NCBI RefSeq assembly: GCF_000204055.1
Contig: NW_006768813.1
Location: 1,939 to 65,938 of the forward strand
Source: Melampsora larici-populina 98AG31
Lineage: Eukaryota; Basidiomycota; Pucciniomycetes; Pucciniales; Melampsoraceae
Reading direction: 5' to 3'
DNA length: 64,000 nucleotides
Shown here: positions 45,341 to 56,472 of the stretch, piece by piece
How the letters are laid out: each line of letters opens with the position of its first letter
How positions within the stretch are numbered: the stretch's first letter is position 1
Notes under the pieces: model-generated
What the model saw: the letters and a program-made list of their open reading frames with translations, nothing else
The model's database searches: none
What the model was told of the DNA's origin: nothing
Position numbers and translations under genes: made by a program

Positions 45341-46474
45341 TTAAGGGTAAATGGACCCATGAAACAAATTAATAGCAAGCTCTGGAGTGATGACTTCAAG
45401 AGCTGTAATATAAATCATCTCCATCTCTTCTTCGGCATCAACTGCGGTGGTAAGAAGTTGACTTTGACAAAGCCTATCCTTGATGACCGCAAAGGCTTTC
45501 TCAATTGGATTGAAGTCTGGACTGTATGGTGGAAGATAGACGATGCGCACCCCCAATTCGGCACACAGATCGTCAATGTTGCCGCCGTGGTGGATGGACG
45601 CGTTATCCAGGACAATGCAACTGTTGGGCTGAGGCCATGGATTAGTCATCGGAAGCTTAGATTTCAGAAAGAAAGAGGTGAGCAAAGGTCACAGCAGTTT
45701 GGAAGTAGAAGTAAAAGTTGGACGACTTACAAGATGGTGAGCAAGATAATCTTCGAAGTCCTCTCGACAAAAGGACCCCTCCTGCACCTTCAAAGACAAG
45801 CATCCACTCATGGACATTGCAGGAAGTAGGGTATATCGGTTTGAAAAGGTTGGGCGTAAGAGTCTCTTGGTTCTTTGTCCACGTTTGGCTTGGCCACGTT
45901 TGCGATACAAGTTGCGTTTAGCAATTGCACTTTTGTCTATAATTGTTGGTATGTAAAATCAAATATCAATTTCAGAAAATATGAAACTGTCAAAGAGTAT
46001 AACAGACTTACCAAGAAAGATCAAGGATTCAGATGGAATGTCAGCGATCACCTGGAAGAAGTTTGCCCTAAGCTCGGCATTTTGGTTTGGATGAACGGTT
46101 CGAGCCACCTTCAATGTCATTGCCAGTCTGTCCCGAACTTCAATTGCAAGAGCTGCAATTGAAATGTCGACACCCTTGGCTTCCAACAGCTGTCGAGCCA
46201 TCTCATCGAGGTAAAGAGTGGGGTCAGCATCGAGTATTTCACTGACAAATTCACGGTCTTCGGAAGAGAGTATTCTTGGCGCCCCACGGGTCTCGTAGTA
46301 GTCAGGATTACATACAACACATTGTGTACGTTCAAATAATTTCATCCATCGCACAAACAATTGTTCGGAGATGTTGAGACCTAGCATATGATTGATGAAT
46401 GCTGGAGAGTGGCCTTTCAGACACAGACGAATCACCAGTACCTTTACATCAGGAGAGTATTTGACGAAGGCCAT
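45341..46474 (-). CDS. Tc1/mariner-type DD34E transposase of element A, 327 aa
   Basis: Exons 46474-46012, 45936-45731 and 45655-45341 join in frame. The N-terminus is a paired helix-turn-helix domain (VKVLVIRLCLKGHSPAFINH; EDREFVSEILDADPTLYLDE; a basic VHPNQNAELRANF linker). The catalytic triad is complete: Asp155 in SLIFLDKSAIAKRN (its codon spans the first intron), Asp240 in CIVLDNASIHHGG, and Glu275 in YSPDFNPIEKAFAVIK, with 34 residues between the last two. RKRGQAKRGQRTKR lies between. The length is normal for the family and no stop or frameshift is seen. It should excise element A at TA sites, though the 33-kb nested form may be too long to move. Confidence 0.9.
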
Positions 46475-46503
46475 GGCAGATTGATGTAGGAGGTGTGTAA
46501 CTG

Positions 46504-46800
46504 TAAGAACAAGCAATCAAAGGTAAGTATGATTGATTGAAATTAAGAAAGAGCAATCGAAGATAAGAACGACCAACCAAAGATAAGAAAGATCGATCGA
46601 AGGTAAGAGAGATTGATCGAAGATAAGAAAGATCGATCGGAGGTAAGAAAGATTGATCGAAGGTAAGAAAGATCGATCGGAGGTAAAGAGGATGTTTTGA
46701 AGGTAAAAATGACTGATCGGAGGTAGTTGAAGGATGATCGAAGGTAGTTGATGGATGATCGAAGGTAGTTGAAGGATGATCAAAGGTAAAGAGGATGGTA
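46504..46800. repeat. 20-21-bp tandem repeat, about 15 units, upstream of the transposase
   Basis: Units such as TAAGAAAGATCGATCGAAGG follow one another from 46504. Later units are TAGTTGAAGGATGATCGAAGG. They begin 30 bases upstream of the transposase start codon and contain GATCGATC palindromes. Confidence 0.92.
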
Positions 46801-47026
46801 GAGGTCGGCTTTGAGGATGGTGGAGGGTTGTGTGGCGGTCAAGAGGGATGACCAGATCAGGTAGCCGGTCATTGCCGGTCAATTTATTTTATTTTTATTT
46901 TTCAAAAGCAGGGCATTGATGATTTAATACCCAAGAATTGATATCCAAGGATTAGAACCCGGGCTTATTGACCGGGTGAATCTGAAGACCTATCTTGTGT
47001 TTTGTTTTTGTTTTCTACAACCGCAT

Positions 47027-47181
47027 ACCAGTGTGCTGAGAGTTCCGCGAAAGCCTCAGGTGAGTCATACTGCCATATACAGACAGTTTGTTGATGAAAA
47101 AAAAGAGAAAAAAAAGTTTCAAAATACTTAACATAGGCTTGAAAAACATACGAAAAATATCAAGCTTTACGGGAATAGCTG
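47027..47181 (-). repeat. Right terminal inverted repeat of element A
   Basis: Inverted copy of 13969-14123; TA follows at 47182-47183. Confidence 0.82.
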
Positions 47182-47183
47182 TA

Positions 47184-50100
47184 ATGACTTTCCCTACAAA
47201 ATCTCTACCTGGAAAACATAAACATGGGTAGACTAGAGCCCATGTTTTTTTTGAACATCTTGAGAAAAAGGTCAACCAGATGTCAATGAAAACTTTAAAG
47301 TGGAAAACACTAAAGAAAAACAGAATCAGGTAGGAAGAAGTAAGGGATTGATTCCACAAAGGGATGGAAAATTAAATAGAGAATGGTTCATACTGTTCAA
47401 ACTTAATGCACCACATACTCTTCTGAGCAAAGAGATTTGTATGCGGAAGAAATCTATTAGGTTTAGTTGATAGTCTCTTCTTGAGAGATGGTACATTATG
47501 CAACACAGACAAAGAGAGAGATGAACTAGTATTTTGCACCATGTTTTATCTCAGAAAGTGAGGTTCTTTCTTTCCCAATTTCAAGACACCACCAGAAAAA
47601 CAGATTTGACAATTCTCTTCTTTTTTGACTACATTGATCACCAAAGGAAATATTCATTGTTAAAAACTTGTTGTTGCAAGCTTCAGGATCAAACAAGATA
47701 CAAAATTAGGTTACAGAAAAGAAGATGGGAAAAAGTAAACGGAAATCACAAGAGTGATCTTTTTTCTAGATTGACCGTGATAGGACTTATTCTTCATGGG
47801 TAGAAAAGATCACAAAATAATCATGACTCCTACACTTGGTATGGAAACTGGATTACATGCTGGCAGGTTGGTTGTTTTACTGACCAATTTGAGCAAAATA
47901 TAAGGAGAAAAACTACTCAGTTCAAGTAGAGGTTTCAAAGGGTCTTTCATTAAGGACATTACAGCTGATGAGTCTGACCCAAAATATCAGGACGAAGAGT
48001 ACTGGTTCATCTGGGCCGGGGGTTATCGATCCATATAAGGAATGAAAGAAAGGTAATGTAGTAGGAGCCTGTTTTGTTGATTTGAAGTCTGGATTCTTAT
48101 CACTTGTTTCTTTACACATGCCTTCTTTTGTTACTTGGAAGGGAAGGATTCAATTTATAACCAATTCATCTTTTAGTGATTTATAAATGTCTGTTTGAGG
48201 TAAACCTGTGATTATTAGAACTAGAGTTGATTTTCTTGATCCCTCTCTCTTGCCCTTTTCCATATCATTCAATTTAGTTGGGGTTTACCAAAAAAATGTC
48301 AACGGAGTTTGATTGTGATCTTGATTTTGATTCTCTAAAGCCTAAGGATCTGATCAAGTGAAATGAAATCATATGTATGTACAAAAACAAAAACAAAAAA
48401 TAAAAAAATGAAAAATGTGTATCATGTAACTTCAAAGCTTACATTAAAGATAAACAAGAGAGGGAAAAAATGTAATTTGAGTTGAGATCGTTTTTCCTGA
48501 ATACAAATAAAAGAAGAAGAACAAGATAGGACAATTCTATAATCGGAAGTTGGATTGGGTTTAAATGGATTTTGATTTGTTAAGTTTCAATTTACAGGTA
48601 AGCTTTCTTTTTGAAGGCGATGATGTTCAGGTTTTGGGAATAGGGATGATAGGTCTCACTCACTATTTTGATTAATGGTGCTTTTAAATTTTGATTTGAA
48701 TGGTTTTCTCAACTTGTAGATCTTTGTCAAGAATTGCTTTCCAATTGGGATTTTTCCCCCTCTCTTTCTCAGTTGCAATATGGCACCTACCTATTAGTGG
48801 TCTGTAGTGATATATATCTATTGGCTATGCAAGTATGAAAGAAAAAAGAGTTTGGCTGTTGGAACAGTTGTCAACTCACAGGAAACAATGGCCCAAAGGA
48901 GATGTGTGAACCGGAGCATATGTTTGATCAACAAACACCCACATTGTCTTATCAAAACATGAAAACCAGTCTTTGGTCATCAGAAGAGAGGGTACAGGTG
49001 CAGTGTGAGCTAGGTTGAACTGCTCCGAGGTTCAGCAACTCCTGCTCAACTAGGGTACACATTTTGATTCAGGTCTTCTTGAGCAGCATGGATGGGCCTT
49101 AAAGACAAACTCTAACCAAACATGATACAATACAAAATTTGGACAAACTCAACACAATTAAACATATCCCCATTGAGAACGTCTGTGGGGGACGCAGTGA
49201 ACAGTTGATGACATAGATGTTTCAGGATAAAACATGGTTGAAAATTTTGTATCATGATAAGGGTTTTCCTGGCTGTGTGGCTATAACTTATTTTGGATGA
49301 TCTCATCTTGCACGCCAAGCAATATCACAGGGATTGTTTATCAAACAGTCCATTGGTGTCTCTTTCCAAGTTGAACAGGCAAGCCTTGGGGGCAGCAATC
49401 CCAATGTTGCACAAGCTCCAAAAATGGTTCAAGTGGTGATGAATTGCTTGATCCTTGTCATACATAACCTGTGGCCAGAAATTACTGAAAGTATAACCAA
49501 TCTTTTTGGGGTTGTCTCAAACATAATTCAATACTTTTTCCTGTATTGAGAATATCTTTGTCATGATCTGTTTTCAGCATTCAAAGATCAATCAAGAAAC
49601 AGGTCTTGTATCAACACAGCCCCCCTGTCAGCTTGGGTTCAAATTGAATCTATTGATAGGAAAACTCATTACAATTGAAGATGTAGACTAACTCCAAGAC
49701 TTTTAGCAAGGTTTTCTTATCACTTGTCAATATATGGAAAGAAAAAAAGGGGGGGTCTAGTTAATTGGTATAAAAACCATGCTGAATACGGCTTTATTTT
49801 TTGATTCAGTATTTGTCAACTAGATCAATCCAGGAAGCATCCTTCATACATATCTCCTTGTCTAAAATGTGCAGTTCACTTCCTTCTATCATCCATTTAG
49901 TCGCCTCAGGTATATCCGCACAAACCTGACAATGCATTCCATTCAAATTCCAATTAGATAGTTCTCCATCAATCCCCTTCATCATCATTGGGTCTGAGGA
50001 CAGTTGATCACAAGAACACTTGGTAAGCTCTCTGTTCTCTTCTCTGAACACCTGTTGCAGTAGCTCATATTTATCTCTGCTCTTTCCAATGCTTCACTAG

Positions 50101-50270
50101 CCTAGGTTCCAGTATCATATAAACAAGTTAAGTCTTGATCTTTCTCTCAAAAATCTTGACTAGGTTTTCCCGCATTCCAATCAGCCTTCATTGATCTCCA
50201 ATTCCTGTTGAAGATCTGAGAGCTTACATGTGTTATGATATTTGAATTTGAGTTTAGACAGATCAGGAAT
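47184..50270. other. Intergenic, nothing recognised
   Basis: AT-rich sequence with scattered short open frames, none with a start, splice sites or protein-like composition good enough to call. Confidence 0.5.
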
Positions 50271-50714
50271 ATGCAAATATTACTCAAACAGTTTGCATCT
50301 GTGGCCGCAGTGACCCTATTATGCTTCCAGGGGTTTGTGTGTGCATACCCATATACATGCCTCTACAAACGTATACATAACGGGGGTGGACCTGGTATAC
50401 CTGGAGATGCTAATCTACACCACACAGTCTCAGCTGTTTGGGTTGATGACAGGACCAGAATTCCCAGGATTGATTGGATCCATGATGATTTTCCAGAGAA
50501 TTTTTTTCGTATTGGAATTTTCTATAAAGCTGATGGGCAATGGGTGTCAGATCACCTTACTACAGTTTGGAACCCCACATGTGTGGATAAACCTGAAGTG
50601 GTGGACCCTGTGTTTGGATACGTTGAGATGAATGGTGAAAGTCTTGCAGACAAATACATTCAGGATAAAGGTACAAGAAGGGAACATTTGAAGCTTGGTG
50701 TAATCAGAGCATAA
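50271..50714 (+). CDS. Putative secreted protein, 147 aa
   Basis: A single-exon gene from ATG 50271. Residues 1-25 look like a signal peptide: MQILLKQF, then a hydrophobic core (ASVAAVTLLCFQGFVCA) with a likely cut before YPYTC. The mature part, about 122 residues, has only two cysteines (YTC and NPTC), a Gly-rich segment (HNGGGPGIPGD) and several aromatic residues (DDFPENFFRIGIFYKADGQW). No known domain, membrane segment or retention signal was seen. Secreted single-domain proteins without homologues are common among rust effector candidates; that role is only a possibility. It stands alone in a gene-poor, repeat-bearing stretch. The next in-frame upstream start is not an ATG. Confidence 0.62.
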   Translation: MQILLKQFASVAAVTLLCFQGFVCAYPYTCLYKRIHNGGGPGIPGDANLHHTVSAVWVDDRTRIPRIDWIHDDFPENFFRIGIFYKADGQWVSDHLTTVWNPTCVDKPEVVDPVFGYVEMNGESLADKYIQDKGTRREHLKLGVIRA

Positions 50715-52359
50715 CAAACTCAACCAATCAAATTCAATGTTAGCTCCTAAGACAAATGGAGTTACTTGAGTACATGTTGTTTCTCTGTCATCCTCTCTCA
50801 CAGATCTCAGGGTAACAAATACACTGAAGGGATCTTCAAAGGGATTGATGAAAATGAATGAGTTTCTTGGAACGCAGGTTGAGGTTTGGCACCTGCTAAA
50901 ACACCTGATGATGCACTCTTGGTTAATGGAGATAAAAGACTCCTGCACTTAAGGAAGTATAGCTAATGTTTTATGATGGTTAGGTTGCTTAAGAAATGCA
51001 CAAGATTATAAGAGTGCGCTTGATCTAGGTAAAAGATAAAAATACCGTGCAACACAAGTTAGAAAGATTGATAATAGTAAAGTGTGAACAAAGATGAAAG
51101 CTATGTATGTTCTATTTTCCAAAGATGAGTAAAAGAGAAATGTTACAAAATGCTTGACAACTTACAAGGAAAAATGAAACTTTTACTTAACTCAACAACA
51201 GATGTAAATTAACTACCAGAACTCTACTTGTCTTTGATAATCAATTACTTTATTGTAGCTCAGCTTGGCATGTGACTGTGGTAAAAGAACAACTACAGTG
51301 TAAATCATAGTGTCCTGTGAACCATCTTAATGTTGAGTTTCTTTACTGGGTCAATTGAACACCAACAATTGATCTTTGTGTGGTTCACAGAGGGTGCTAC
51401 AAGCCTCACACCTTTGGTTGTGGGTGCAACACAAAAAACACCCCTTTGGCGCACCAATTTGGGTGCACTGCAGCATCAGAGAAATCCCAAAAATTGGGGT
51501 TGGTGCACCTTTTCAGAAATTGCAACAAATCTCAGGAATTCTATGTCCTGCCACCAATATCAAAGACTTGGATACTTGCTGTGAGTTTTGATGGTAAGTC
51601 TTTTTAACTTTTCAAACCTATGATAGGAAATATTTCTGTGGTAGATTGCTCTACCAATACAAACATCAGATACATATTGATGCAAAGACAACATATTATT
51701 TCTTGGAAATTTTCTTTATAAAACAACGCGCCCAGCGTGCCAAGTGGTGCCTAGGCGCAAAACCACAAATCCTGGTCTAAGATGGGTTAGTTGACAGCCT
51801 GGTCACTTCAATCTTTGTGCCCTGCACCAACCAGCTTGTGATTTTCCAAATTCTCAAATTTCTCCCTTTTTGAAGTCTACTGTAACAGAATTTTTTGAAC
51901 CTGATTCTTCAGAAACATCATGTAGGAGACAATGCAGAAACCTTGAGATGAGATTGAGTATACTCTGAGTCTCAGTAAAGAAAATCTGGTGATCAACAGA
52001 ATAAGCCTAATAATGAAAAACCCTTGTAAGTTCAATATCCTTGTCACCAAGAAAGGCTCACATCAAAATTTCCCTTGTGAACTTGACCATAAACATCAAA
52101 TCTATAGTTTTACCAAGGGACTTACACTTCTTGTAAGTTGGAGTTGATGTATGCAATTTCCAACACAACACAACCTGGACCAACTCAAAATTATCTGGTG
52201 TCTTAGCCTTGTGAGCATCCACGGATAGTCAAGATAGGTCTGTTTGTTTTGGGTCACACTGGAAAGAAAATGAAGGTTTGAAGAATTTCAAGATGGTCAG
52301 AGCCGTATTAAAACTCTGTATAATGAGCAATGTCCCAAGTTGTCACTTGGCCTGGTCCT

Positions 52360-52444
52360 GTACAAGTCTATTTGGAAAAGATACGGCACATTTACTGCGC
52401 CGGACCCGATTAATGTGTTGTATCTTTTCCGAATAGACTAGTAC
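52360..52444. repeat. Fold-back element, 33-bp arms
   Basis: GTACAAGTCTATTTGG at 52360 pairs with the inverse at 52412-52444 (GTACTAGTCTATTCGG when inverted). There are four mismatches over 33 bp and a 19-base GC-rich loop. Confidence 0.9.
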
Positions 52445-52715
52445 ATACAAGGATACACAGGATACAGAGTTGGTGTAACAGTACACACTCAGCCAGATAA
52501 GTTGCTGAGCCTTGCCAGACAAATGAAAGGGAAGGGAGACCTATCTACAGCCAAACCCATGCACATACATAACCAGCCAAAAATGCTTGAGTTTCATTTT
52601 CCACACAGCTGTTGTGGGCCAATCTGTTTTTCATTGAATTATTATGTACAAAACAGCAATGCATGCTTTTTTCAAGTCCCCACATTCATAAGACATACCT
52701 ATAAAGTGCCTTGAG

Positions 52716-52831
52716 AAGTTAACTTAACAAAGTCACAATTGTGGTGTCCCTTGGAGCTAATTTAACACAAGTCCCAATTCTTGCAAATGCTTGCTTACCT
52801 TTGCAAGCTTGGTGCCCTAGAGAGGGACTTG
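52716..52831 (+). repeat. Repeat of an AAGTCCC-ended family, copy 1
   Basis: GTTAACTTAACAAAGTC at the left and AGAGAGGGACTT at the right match the copies at 53312 and 54041 in reverse orientation. Confidence 0.6.
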
Positions 52832-53311
52832 TGAATTATCAGCTGTTTTTTGGTGTGTTGACAGGGATGCAAAAGGCCCTGCTCTTCTACAATCTTGTGT
52901 CTTCTGTAGTTAGTGAAATACACAATTTCTGAGGAAAATAAAATCTGCAAGACATTAAGATGAACAACTTCAGTTTTTGAACAAATTTCATTGATTGACT
53001 ATTGATCCTCTTGGAAAAGAAAGAAGAATGTGTTATTTAGATCCTTTGTAAATTTTGCTTTAAAGGTACAGTCACCAAATTTCAAATTTCAAATTACAAA
53101 ATCTTTCTTTCATTCTTGAGAGAGCTCAGAGTGAGTTACAAGAAATCTGAATAGACAGATCTGAAGGCAGTGGTCACAAGTAGTTCCAGTCAAAATGGGC
53201 ATGGGGGTCTACTGAGATGAAGTGAGAGTTTTTGCAGTTTTAAAAAACCTCTCAGCCAAACTTTGATTTTGAACCCCCTGCCAACACACCAAAGAGAGCC
53301 AATAATTTCTA

Positions 53312-53380
53312 AGTCCCTCTCCAGACACCCAAGCTTGTGAGGAAAAAGTGTTGACAGGGACTTAGTTAAGTTAGCCCTTG
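53312..53380 (-). repeat. Repeat of an AAGTCCC-ended family, copy 2
   Basis: AAGTCCCTCTCC to CAGGGACTT, followed by AGTTAAGTTAG; it shares CCAAGCTTG with copy 1. Confidence 0.6.
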
Positions 53381-54040
53381 GAGCCTGGCTGTCTTTTGCA
53401 TTTTCCCACTCCCTCCTCTACAAATCCAACTGTTTGTCATCATCAATGTTGCAGTCTAATCTTCTACATGTGTTGAGCCCTTCATGATCCAAGGAAAAAT
53501 GCTCCAAAGGTCCTTTTGTGAACTCATTTTTCAAGTGCTTATGTCCAACCTGTTAGTGTGATTACAGCCTGCATTCATAGACACTGTCAACAAAGATGCC
53601 TTGGAGTGGAAAATCCAAGGTAGCCTCAGATGGCAATAGACTCAGACATGGTGTCCAAGTAATTGATCTGAGGCGCTATCTGGGGCCAAAGAAAGCCTTG
53701 GATTAATTCCTCAGACACACAGTCCAAGAGAATGTAGATCCAAGGATTACTGGGATTGGAAAATCTGAGGTATCTTTGCCGGCAGTGCAATGTGGAGGAG
53801 ATAAATATGTCAGAAAGTCACAATACAGACCAGTGTTGTAAAATTCTACCAAGTACTTGGTAGAACACACCACCCACATTCCCCAAGTTACGAGGCTACA
53901 AGGATGTCTAGAAGATGATACTGAACCACATTGAAATGACAAACAGCTGGATATAATATAAAGGAGGGAAGTGTGAAAATGCAAAAGACAACTTATGTTA
54001 AGCAGTGGAGGTCTCAAGCCAAAAAACAACAATTAGTCAT

Positions 54041-54096
54041 AAGTCCCTCTCCACAGGCTCTGAGGGACACCACAAGAGGGACTTTGTTAAGTTAAC
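54041..54096 (-). repeat. Repeat of an AAGTCCC-ended family, copy 3
   Basis: AAGTCCCTCT and AGAGGGACTT frame a 44-bp inverted-ended unit, followed by TGTTAAGTTAAC. Confidence 0.65.
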
Positions 54097-55079
54097 CTGG
54101 GAAGGATTTGTTTCCATCAAACTCTAATCAAAACCTTTGCAACTAGGATTTTGGCAACATCAGGCAACAAAGAGAAATCTGTGAGGTTAAACCAACTCAT
54201 AAGCAGTGTTGTTTTTCTACTTGAAAAATATCTTGTCTTGTGTACCTACGCAAAATACAAACATGCTATTGCATAACTTGATACATTTTCAACAAAAACT
54301 CGTCATAAATGCAATGAAATATACCTTTAGGCCTCAATACGTACAAAGTCCAATATGCATTATGGCAATTTATGCCCACATATTTGTATAACCCACAATA
54401 ATGCAAACTATTACCAAAAAATTGTCTCTCCAAATTATGCATTAGCCCAGGTTTGCCTCAAGGGTAGATGAGATAACTCTTGTGTCAGCAGTCTATAAGT
54501 ATGCATAAGTCTTAGCCAAGCCTAAATGGACATCTACGCAAGACATGAGTCAAAGAGATGATGATTCTCGAGATCATCGTTAAATAATTAGGATGCATCT
54601 CTCAACACATGTTTGCCTCAAGTAAAGAGGTAGAAGCGATATAGATCATGAGGTGATCGGGATCCAAACCCGATCGGGTGCCCATTACTTTTGATTAACA
54701 GAGACCCTCACTCCCATCTTCGGCTCCGCCATTTATTGCACCTCTTTGTTTCCTGGACTCCACTTAGTGAGAATATAAATAGAGTCTTTTTGTTCGATGG
54801 CAATTCGATTTCCAGTTCTAAAATTCCAGAATACCTCGTCATTGGAAATCCGTGCTTTGCCTACAATCGTCTCGCTGTTCTGATTCGTCATCGTCTCGCC
54901 AATTAGCCATACCTTACGACTTTCCAAGTAAGTTCCGATAATTGAAGTTTATTGTAAGTCCCTTAAACAGTACCCTATCTTACCTAAGGTTCTGGTCTTG
55001 TTTACAACTCAAACCAAGTCAACGATTTGACGTCTATTTACCCAAACTAGACAGAAACAGAAAGAAACCATCTTAAATA

Positions 55080-56253
55080 ATGGCAACCCCAACCAACCCT
55101 CAAGACTCAGAACCAAGTGAATAATCCTGAAATCCCCATAAATCATATGATCTTGATCTTAACCCTGATATTGATTTTTGATTTTTCAGTTTCATTGGTA
55201 GATGAAGGAGGATGGGAAAAAGCATGGGAAAAAGGAATCACACCATGGGATCGAAAGAAAGTTCAACCTGCCTTACTTGAAGTCTTTAATGAATCTGATT
55301 TCTTAAAAGACATTAAACATTTCAAAGCACTTGTAGCTGGTTGTGGTAGAGTGAGTCAGATCAGTGGTTGAAAACCTTCATCATTTTTTTTCTTGGTTAG
55401 GAAGCTTGGGAATTGAAGTACGATTAAACTTTTGGATCGGGTTGAGAACATTTAGGGTTATGATGTGGTTTTCTTGGGTTCTAAAGTTGATGAATGTTTT
55501 GGTTGGGATATTAGTCCGAAAGCCGTTTCATTAGCACAAGAGGTACAAAAACATCGAGTTTCTTATCTTCACACTCTGTACAATTTAAAAGAGAATCAAA
55601 CTGATGCTCGATCGATGGAAATGGTTTTGTTTTCGAATCGTAGTGGTTGAAGACTCAAAATGAAGCTACTAATCTTGAAAACATTCATTTCGAAGTCAAT
55701 GATTTCTTTGATCCTAAAGGTTCTAGTTTAACTTTTGATTTAGCTTATGATTATACGTAAGTCTTGGTGCAAACCTTTCAATCAAAATCATATTTCTTAA
55801 CTAACATATTATCAATCGAGCCACTTTTTCATGATCCTCATATAAACAGATTCTTGTGTGCAATCCATCCTTCAAAACGTCAAGAATGGTCAATTAGGTA
55901 TAGTCAATTAATCAAAAAAGGTGGAAAACTCATCACACTGATTTATCCTATTGGTAAGACCTTTTACTAAAAACCCAAACTCTGAAACGTTAAAATCTGA
56001 TGATGTTTGATTCTGTAGATGGTGATAGACCAGGTGGTCCTCCTTTTTCTGTAGACCCAGATGAAGTTACAGAGCTTTTGATTGATGTTGGATTTAAGTG
56101 AGTTGAAGGTTTATGAGATCTTGATTGGATACTAAGGATCTTTAAGAAATTGACTTTTGAATGGTGTTTTGGTTTAGAAAACTTTATTACAAGGTACCTA
56201 CTATGACTGATCAGCCTCAAAGGCAATTAATGGCAATTTGGGAAAGATTATAA
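55080..56253 (+). CDS. TPMT-superfamily SAM-dependent methyltransferase, 215 aa
   Basis: Seven exons (55080-55116, 55190-55350, 55456-55542, 55653-55756, 55850-55953, 56019-56097, 56178-56253) join in frame. GGWEKAWEKGITPWDR is the signature of the thiopurine/thiol methyltransferase family. The SAM-binding loop is ALVAGCGRGYDVVFLG (about residues 60-75), followed by an acidic ECFGWDISPKAV and the FDLAYDYTFLCAIHP segment. GPPFSVDPDEVTELL and a C-terminal YKVPTM complete the fold. It transfers a methyl group to a thiol, halide or similar small acceptor, which cannot be told from sequence; cytosolic, as no signal is seen. Length is normal. It is followed 220 bp downstream by the WD40 gene on the same strand. 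Confidence 0.9.
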
Positions 56254-56335
56254 GGTCTACTATTTAGAATTGATCCATGAGTTTAGTTTTTCAGGTTTTG
56301 TAAGATCTTAGATAGGTGATGAGAAAGTAGAAAGT

Positions 56336-56337
56336 TG

Positions 56338-56369
<32 letters not shown>
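56336..56369. repeat. (TGTTT)n microsatellite
   Basis: Six units of TGTTT between the methyltransferase and WD40 genes. Confidence 0.9.
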
Positions 56370-56472
56370 GGATTGAAGTTGAAGTTTGTATTTACCAGTT
56401 TGTAGACTCAGAGTTGTACTTTCTTTTGTAATTCGATCAGAACATTCGATCAACTACATCACAACTATCAAG

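Larger units (their letters stand above)
13969..47181. mobile_element. Element A: Tc1/mariner-like transposon with 155-bp inverted ends, outermost of the nested stack
   Basis: The left end at 13969 starts CAGCTATTCCC and continues TAAAGCTTGATATTTTTCG. The right end at 47181 is its inverted copy, about 85% alike over 155 bp. Both are flanked by TA, the target of Tc1/mariner elements, and similarity stops exactly at the TA on both sides. A weaker match continues inward for roughly 300 bp. Inside lie an accessory gene (14486-17585, plus) and a DD34E transposase (45341-46474, minus). Removing element X leaves about 6.25 kb of own sequence. The alternative, two unrelated fragments of one family in opposite orientation, cannot be excluded but explains the symmetry less well. 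Confidence 0.7.
50715..55079. other. Gene-poor stretch with small inverted-repeat elements
   Basis: No gene is supported. It holds the fold-back at 52360-52444 and three related AAGTCCC-type repeats, listed separately. Confidence 0.5.
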
